The notes under the pieces were generated by a model that saw only the letters and a list, made by a program, of their open reading frames with translations, had not been told where the DNA came from and ran no database searches. Both the position numbers and the translations under genes were made by a program. Shown one piece after another: positions 56,181 through 64,000 of a stretch of DNA of 64,000 nt. The DNA is taken from the NCBI RefSeq assembly GCF_030704535.1, contig NC_081819.1, positions 19,192,001-19,256,000 of the forward strand. The letters run 5' to 3'. The DNA is from Vitis vinifera. Lineage: Eukaryota > Streptophyta > Magnoliopsida > Vitales > Vitaceae. Numbering within the stretch: position 1 is the first letter of the stretch; the number at the start of each line of letters is the position of its first letter.

Positions 56181-56359
56181 ACACTTTTAAGGCATTTCAA
56201 ATTTCTTTTGAGGTTGAGGTCTTCTATTTTTGCGGCCCTTCAATTTTTATCTTCTTTGTTGGCGGTTCATCTTCCTTATGGTCAGTAGCTTTGGGTAGAC
56301 TATGACCAATTAAGGCTTCATAGCTAGTTGTACAATCCTTTTTTACAACATAGCAATTC

Positions 56360-56660
56360 AAGAGAAAGAAAATATAATCTTAATAAATATGAGCAAAAAT
56401 ATTTCTTTTAATAAGAATGAAGTAATGAACCCTCATTATCTAGTAAGTTCACCTAAAAATGATTGATTTGAGAGTAGTGACATGTTATGCAAGTGACAAT
56501 ATTATAGATATACCACAAAGCTAAAAAAGACCTAGGACTCAACTTCCATAAACCAAAATTTAAACAATAACATATTATGCAAGTAGCTGACAAGCCAAAA
56601 GATAACTAGGATTCAACTTATCTTCAAAATTTCCAAAAGCAAAAGGGAAGGGAGAGTTGG
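56360..56660 (+). repeat. Diverged repeat, second copy
   Basis: AGAGAAAGAAAATATAATCTTAATAAATATG and later ACAAGCCAAAAGATAACTAGGATTCAAC mirror the first copy at 54593-54930 with many differences. Confidence 0.5.
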
Positions 56661-57220
56661 GAGAGAGGTGGGGAAGAGGAGTTCAACCCCCATAAATTAA
56701 ATAATTGATACATAGAAATTTAACATAAGGACCATAACCTCACTCCCCTTAAATGCCATCTCATTTTACTTTCTTCATATACATCAATATTGGACACCAT
56801 AATTGGCTGAACAAGGAGTTAGTCCTTCCTAAAAAAAGTAACAACGACACCCTCTTAAAAATTTTTCTCATAGTGAAGCCAACATCATCTATGGCACCAC
56901 AAAAGTGGGAATACTAAAGAGTGAATTCTTGTGCAATGTTGCAAATAGGAAAGAAAAATGATCTGTATAATATGGATGAAAAGAATTGAATTTCATAGTA
57001 TAATATCAGGAAAATCCATAATTCTTTTTACTCTCAACTTATGTTTCCATGGTAAAAACACTTCCATATTCCAATCATCTCTTTGTATCTACAAAATTTA
57101 TCTGAAATATGAATTCAAACACCTATTTGATATGTATGTGCACTTCTATATCCCCAACTAATGTCTCTTTCTATCTCCAAAGTTCATCTCAAATATGACT
57201 GCAAAAGCCGACTTGATATG

Positions 57221-57245
57221 TATGCATGTATGTATGTATGTATGA
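57221..57245. repeat. (ATGT)n microsatellite
   Basis: About five ATGT/GTAT units within the gag region of the copia remnant. Confidence 0.85.
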
Positions 57246-59440
57246 AAGCACATGACATTATTTTATTTCATTTGGGTAATGAGGTACTTCATGAAGTTGT
57301 AAAAGAGGATACAACCACTGAGTTATGGTTGAAGGTGAGAAGTTTGTATATGACGAAGTCTCTTATGCTTGTGTTTGAAGAAACAGTTATTCATTCTCCA
57401 AATGAAAAAAATATACATCTAACAAAGATCTCCTTGGTGAGTTTAATAAAATTATGGATCCGAGGAAGACTGATGTTAGAATTAATGATGAAGACTAAGG
57501 TGTCACAATCTTGATGTATGTTCTCTATAAAATTTTGATAGGTACTTTGTGGAATTTATGTTAGAGATACTCTCTCCATACTTTTTTTTTAAAGTGGGCC
57601 TACATTAAAAGGAATTGAACAAAAGAGTGTTACAATAGAGAAAGAAGACTTAAATGAGGGTTTAATTGCAATAGAAAGAACAATAATAATAAAATAAAAA
57701 AGACAAGACATTTCAACAAGTTCTAAATCAAATTCTAAGAGAAACAATAGTCTTTCAATCACAATAAAAAAAGGGCACTATGTGACAAATTATCTTGAAC
57801 GTAAATGAGAAGAATGAGAAAGCTTCTACTTCTAGTGCCATAGTAGTTGTGTAGAGAAAAATTTGGATGCTTTAGATGTCTTTTTACATATTGTTAGTAA
57901 CTCAAGTGATGAGTGGATACTTTGGTTTTGGGTGCATATAGATGGTGGGAAGGTTCTTATGGGAAACAATGTAGTTCGCAAAGTTGTTGGGATGAACACA
58001 ATTCAAATTAAGACACATAATGACATTGTGAAGACATTAACTAATGTAAGACATGTTCTAGAGTAGAAAAAAAGCAGATTTATTTGTGCACATATAGAAT
58101 TTGAGATGTAGTTATGAGAATCTCAAAGGGTGCTTGATGAATGGATAAAAAATTAATGGTCTTTATGTTACGGTGTAGTATCGTTACAAGTACAACTCCA
58201 ATTTTAACCTTAGAAATCAGTTTTGGATACTATTTTATCGTAGCATATGGGTAAGAGATGAATGAATTTTTTCAGCCAACAAGGTTTTCTTAATGAATAG
58301 AAAATTGTAAAACTAAATTTTGGTGAGCATTGTGTTTTGGAAATAGTGCAGGTTAGATTTAGGATCATTATTCATAAACTTAAAGGTACTTTGGGTTACA
58401 TCAATTTAGATATTTTTAGGCCCTTTATCAGATTTTATCACATGGTAGTGGAAAATATATGTTGACCTTGGTTAATATCTACTTTTGAAAGTCTGGGTAT
58501 ATATCTTGAAATATAAGAATAACGTCTTTAGGAATTTCAAATAATGAAAAGTTATAATCAAGAAGCAAATAGAAAAATATATCAAGTGCTTGAGAATTGA
58601 TAGTAAGATAGAACTTAGTAAGAAAGAGTTAAATGAGTTCTATAAGAATGAATGCATTATGAGCCATTGCACAGTAGCTAGGTAATAGATTTTCTTATTA
58701 TCTTATGAAATCTTCTTTAATTTTTATTGATTATAGGAATCGAAGTATAGTCTATCTTCTCCACTAGTCATGCAAATTCAAGAATTTTTATCATCTTGTT
58801 GATATTCATGCAAATGATGGTAAGTTGGAACCAAGAGCAAAGAAGTGCAAGGGTATGCAAATAGTATAAAAAGGTATAAGTTGTGACGCCCTAATTCAAA
58901 ACCCTCTAATTCTTGTTTAACAATTTCTAAGAAGAAACAATTTGATAGAGAAAAAAACCTTAATATGAGAGAAAAGGTAGAGTTTGAGCTTTACACTTTA
59001 GGAAATGTTGAAATTAAAGTCGCTTTTAAAAAATATCAAATGAGAAATAAGTATAATAATATTTTGACAATAAAGAAATACACCGAATGTGCAATAATAC
59101 AATTTGACTAGAGATAAAAGGAAGAGGTAGATTGAACCATCTTAGAGGTATGGTAGTTATAATTTTGTTTGCTTATGCACTTAGTATGATAAACAATAGA
59201 AAAAAAAAATCATTATAATAGAGAATTGAAAAATGTGATTACTAAATTTGTTCCTACATTAAAGTCTAAAATTTGCTTGAGCTTAATTAGTGATTATAGT
59301 ATAAAGACCTCTTTCTCTTTAGAGCCATGGGATCAAAGTGACATGGAAAAGTTTTTAAGTTTGTTTAGAACTAGAAAATTTTGGTTAAGGTGGAGATCTA
59401 ATTCTCTTTTGAGTCAACTTGCAAGCCTTTAATATTTTTT

Positions 59441-59798
59441 TGTTAGGATATGTTTGTTTAAAGGATTTTCCTATTATTATAAAGGATCTATGTATTATGT
59501 TATGAGATTTTATTATAGGAATGTGTATATTTTATAATTAAGAAATTAGTTTCTTACATGTATGGTATTCCTATGTAATCAAGAAAAAAAAAAATATAAG
59601 AAGGGATTTTGATTGAAAAAAAGAGCCTTTTTGGGTGCAATTGGGGCTTAGATTATAATCTCCTTGAATAATAATGAAAGTTCCTCATTATCTTCACCCA
59701 AGGATGCAAGCTAAGGAAAACCACATAAATTCTAGTGTGTATTATGTGTTTTCTATTTTTCTTCTCTATTATTGTTCATTTTGTGGTTTTTCACAACA
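59441..59798 (+). repeat. 3' LTR of the Tork-like remnant
   Basis: Starts TGTTAGGATATG and ends TTTTCACAACA, a standard TG...CA pair with short inverted termini. It contains CCACATAAATTCTAGTGTG near the end, wording common in plant copia LTRs. Confidence 0.6.
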
Positions 59799-62700
59799 AT
59801 TTCCAATAAAGTTTTTATATATCAAGATTTCTTGATCCCCTCACTATAATACAAATGAAAGAAAGTTAATAGAGGTGAAATCAATTAGCTATTACTACAT
59901 TAAATTTTTTAGAAAATGACTATACATTGACCATTCCTTTCATTTGATATTTGTGGATATCATTTTTTTTAATAGAATGTATAACTTCATAAAAACAATT
60001 TTAAATAAAATTAATAAGAGATATATTACTAGATACTTTTGCAACTCCTTTTAAAACTCATCATCATGATAAGAAAAACTATTTAAAGTGTCGCACACTA
60101 CTTTTATGAGTAATTAGTAATTTAGAACAAATACTTAACAAAAAACCAATGTAAAACATGTTTTAAAGTAATATTAATTTGATTAGTGACCACACAAATT
60201 AATAAAAGGGGAATATTTAAGTATCACTTATACATAATAATATTACTTTGATGGGAGAAGATTTATGCATTTGAGCAAACAAAACATTCTATTATCCCAA
60301 TATACTTTACCACACAAATCACTTGCTAAGAATCCATGAAGAACCAATGTGATTGTACAATTGAATCATTAAGAAGAGAAAGCAAGAAAACAAATATGGA
60401 AACATAAGCACATTAAACCATGAGCTAAACTAAACTATATGCATAACCACCTCATGATCCTTTAAATACACAATATTTGAGCAAAGTTAAATAATTAATG
60501 GATGTAAAATTATACAAAGTTCAAACTTACTGAGTGGAAGTATATTTTATGCATAATGCACATAGTGAAGAGATCTTCCTTGGTATAAAACGTCTGCCCA
60601 GTCTCTTTATTATGTGCTCGATACTACATCACCCAAATAAAAAAATGTAATAATGCATTTCAAGAGTTAGTTAATATGATGATAAGTATGAATGTAATTA
60701 GTGCACAAAATCCTATACATAACCACACCCTCTTAGTAAATACAAATAGATAAATAAATCTATCAATCTTTGCCCTCTAGATTGAATTTATGACTCGATC
60801 ACCAAACACTTGTTTTATCCAATGAGTTGAAAGGAAAGAATTAAAGTGATTCAAATGGTGAAAGATAACTCATAGTTGTTGAGCATGGAATAACAATTAT
60901 TTGATTCACTAAAATAATTGGTATGTCATAATTTAATTTATAAATCATAAGGCTACTAGGCTTGTGTATTGCCACTTACAGTAACAAAAAATTGCAAATC
61001 ATAATTCTTTGTTTAAAGGAAAATGTTCCAAGCACCAAAGTTCTAAGCCACCAATGTTTTCCTTTTAGAAAAGGTCACATTTAAAGGAAAATATTCTAGA
61101 CTAGTTAGATGAACCATAATAGAACACAATATAGGTTTTTTTACAATAGAGGTGTAAATGTTGATTAATTTATATTTTATTTCAATGAAATTTATAGATG
61201 ACTCAAATACTTGTTAACCAATATAGTAAAAATAAATGTAGGAAGGTTAAAGTTCGAATTCATTCCTAAGAGGATTTTATTGGCATTGGACTCCCTATCT
61301 CTCAATAATTTATTTCTTTTCTTTCCTTTATTACCATAGATTTGTGTTTTGAAGTTTTCCTCAAAGAAAACAAATTTTGGTGATAAGACTCAATATGCTT
61401 CTTAAAGTAAACTCAAATATTCCCCTTTTCTCCTTATTTTCCTTACCTTTTGTATTTTGCATTCATTCTTTAAAGGGAAAGACCATAAGATTATTTATAA
61501 AAAGGAAATTATATAATGAATGAATTATTGAAAGAAATTAATTATAAGAGAAATATAATCTTTAAAAAAGAAAAGAAAAAAATCTTACCCAAGAGGGGTC
61601 CTCCACCATAAATGCCTAAATTGCTTTAATTAATGCAAATGAATACAAATCTTGAAACCGATAAAATTGATCCTCATAGACATGAATGGTATATAAAACC
61701 ACTAAAGAAGATAAACTTAATAAAGTAATAAGATGAAATTATTGGATTACTTTGCCATTATGATGTTTCTTCAAGATCCATCCTTTAGGAAGTGGATTTG
61801 AGCAATCTTCAACTGCCAAATGTATAAACAATTAGAATTTGTCCCAAAAAAAAAGTACTCTAAGATAATATAAAGAAATGTTGAAGTAGCAAAATTGAAA
61901 AAAAAGAAGAAAAAAAGCCAATAGTACCAAAAAAAAAAAAAACTATAAAAGAGTAAAAAAGAGATAAAAAAAATAAGAACATATTTAAAATGACACATAG
62001 TTGCACATTTTAATGGCCTTGATATTAAAAAGGAGATTTGCATTTGACAAATATAGTAACTACATTCAATAAAATGTCACTAAAGCTTTCGTATCTCCTA
62101 TAGTCAATTTTAGCTATCCAACATTAATAAATCTCATCGAACACTCATATTTAAACAACTAATACAAGTTAATATATACATAACAAGAAAACTGGTTGAA
62201 TCCAATTATATAAATATTATGCAAGAGTGAAATTATTGACAAATTCTCTTCAAATAAACAAAGTCACAATATTCAATAGGATGACCAAGATTTCTTTAAT
62301 TATGTACAAAAATCTTATGAAATGTGTACAAGAAACATGTACAAATTATTGATGATATATCAAGAAATAATTTCAAATTGATTGTTTCTAACTAAATATA
62401 GCCATAATATTCAACATAATGACCATGATTCCAATCTAACACCACAAGCTATGATAATCCACAAAGGCTATTTGGTAAATTGACAAGTTCTTTTAAATTG
62501 TATCAATTGAATATTTTGTCTTGAACATATGATTCATCTAATAAACCACATAAAAAAAAAATCCATTTTGAATGCTCTTTATGAATATAGCTAGAATTGG
62601 TTTTAGTAGTAAATTAAATCAATACAAGCAAAAGCAAATACAAATACAAAGATATTTTGGCCTTTACACAAGTTGAAAATTAGCAAATTGACTAACGACT

Positions 62701-64000
62701 ATGATTTTTCTTTGAATAGGTGAGAATGCATACATAATGCTACCAACTAGGTAGAAATTTAACACTTTAACTATGGCAGGTGAAAATATGGGAAAATACA
62801 AAAAGATTACAAAGTTCTAAAAAAAAAAGAACCATGAAATCAAAATTTATTCCTAAAAAAAAAAAAAGTATCCATATAAGCGTACCACTAGTCCTTAGTG
62901 TTTATAAAAATTATAGTTAAATATAATTGGATGAGTAACCAATACTAGCTACTAGATAAACAGTTAAATGACTATACTTAGTTGAGCACACATCCCTAAA
63001 TTAATATGATATGATAACTTTTAGTGGATATGCTTAAGCAAGCTAACACAAATAAGGTCATTTCCACTCCTTGAACGAGTTAAGAGGATTGAAGACACTG
63101 GATAAAGTCCCACTAACTTAGGTCAAAGTTGGTTTATGAATGAAGTTTATTTTAAATTTTCCATGCTTATGTAGTGGTTGGAACCCTTTAAGACAACTTA
63201 TTTGAGATCCTATCTAGGTCCCCATTGATGAACCATAAGACAGAAACCACAAGACAGAAAGAAGAGACAAGCTAACATAAGGAGGAAACATGATAAAGTC
63301 TCTATACACACTTTTATTATTTCTTACTCGAATAATTATAAGTAAACATAGCCTAGGCTTAGGCAATATTCCCTTATATCTCCCTTACATAACAAGTCTA
63401 GCAATCTAATTATATATAAGCATTTAAGGAGGTTACACTAGCAATTATCCTCACCAAGCCATAATCAACCCCCGCATTTGATTACTCTTTAGCATTGTGT
63501 GTTGGGAGCGATACTTTTCCCCAAATTTAGGAGAGTAAGCCTTATTTTCTCCATCCATATCTAGGTGTTGTGACTCTTGTATTTCTGTTTATTTAGTAGA
63601 ATTGATGCCATATGTCCTAATAGTTTTTACCTCTAAAGCCCTTTAGTGATGCTATCTTTTAGCCCATCTATTGCCTTCCTTGGATATTGCCACCTATTAT
63701 ACAATGTATTATTGCATGTTACCTTTATGACCCCCTCAGATATGTACTTAGCTCATGACACATGTCATAGCAAGCTTTCCTTCATCAGCCTACTTGCACA
63801 CCTATGTTCTGCCATGCCTTGTTGTCTTAGCTTGAGTGTTGCTTAAAATGTTGCCCATATGTCTAGTTAGTTTCATCTAGCTCCCTCAATCTTAGTAACT
63901 CCCCACATTTCTAGGCATTTTACCTCCTAATCCATGTTCTTGACCTCATTTGTTGCATGTTTTTAGTATGTCTTGTAGGCCATAGTATGATCTTCCAAGA
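59799..64000. other. AT-rich spacer, probably transposon debris
   Basis: About 4.2 kb with no supported gene. A minus-strand phrase near 60560-60630 reads as a possible short peptide (TGQTFYTKEDLF) without a known family. A/T runs dominate 61500-62900. From about 63300 the composition becomes more even and resembles LTR or leader DNA, but no ends were found. Confidence 0.5.

Larger units (their letters stand above)
57180..59798 (+). mobile_element. Copia element remnant, Tork-like (fossil)
   Basis: Eroded pieces follow copia order on the plus strand: gag of the UBN2 type (about 57.25-57.5 kb, with TTELWLKVRSLYMTKSL), the protease flank (about 57.86-58.07 kb, with GGKVLMGNNVVRKVVGMNTI), and integrase pieces (about 58.1-58.9 kb, one with HKLKGTLGYI). 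Reverse transcriptase is not recognisable. A 3' LTR of about 358 bases (59441-59798) starts TGTTAGGATATG and ends TTTTCACAACA. No 5' LTR was found. The element is heavily broken, with many breaks, and clearly old. Confidence 0.75.

Noticed and set aside
61771-62043. 90-codon phenylalanine-rich minus-strand frame
   Set aside because: Produced by A-rich runs on the plus strand; not a credible membrane protein.

Overview
This window looks like nuclear DNA of a core eudicot. Genes carry introns with GT-AG borders, the spacer DNA is very AT-rich, and the repeats are plant LTR elements, MITEs and a possible CACTA end. The protein families and repeat style fit grapevine (Vitis) best, but that is an inference from memory of such genomes and was not tested by alignment.

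Layout. 1-3.2 kb: an LTR fragment on the minus strand, AT-rich DNA, an unassigned exon-like island and a Tourist-type MITE. 3.2-11.0 kb: two alpha/beta-hydrolase genes in tandem on the minus strand. The copy nearer the left edge is open (328 codons); the other has the same four exons with an in-frame stop in exon 3. 11.46-16.28 kb: a young Ty1/copia element with 244-bp LTRs, a perfect TTTTA target duplication, a tRNA-Met primer site and a polypurine tract. 17.3-19.2 kb: a degenerate nested tandem repeat. 19.2-20.9 kb: older LTR-element debris and a further tandem array. 21.5-22.0 kb: an intronless C2-domain gene like BAP1/BAP2. 23.9-26.7 kb: a ~600-bp tandem repeat interrupted by a MITE, then a probable LTR remnant. 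27.75-32.94 kb: an 11-exon gene for chloroplast SRP receptor cpFtsY (367 aa). 35.5-46.1 kb: three tandem hotdog-fold thioesterase genes on the minus strand, all open, with identical middle and last exon lengths. 47.4-50.6 kb: a seven-exon R1R2R3-MYB (MYB3R) gene on the minus strand, with an E2F-type site and several MSA-core motifs upstream. 51.2-64.0 kb: AT-rich DNA with decayed transposons, including a CACTA-like end and a heavily eroded copia element with a 3' LTR.

The genes do not form a pathway. cpFtsY serves thylakoid protein targeting, MYB3R controls cell-cycle genes, the BAP-like C2 protein is linked to membrane and defence signalling in its family, and the hydrolase and thioesterase clusters are local duplications. 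I found no convincing novel system. The items most worth a second look are the E2F plus AACGG promoter upstream of MYB3R, the nested repeat at 17.3-19.2 kb, the 600-bp ACGTG-rich tandem repeat with its MITE insertion, and the two gene clusters. Exon borders were placed by hand from splice signals and phase; each multi-exon total is divisible by three.
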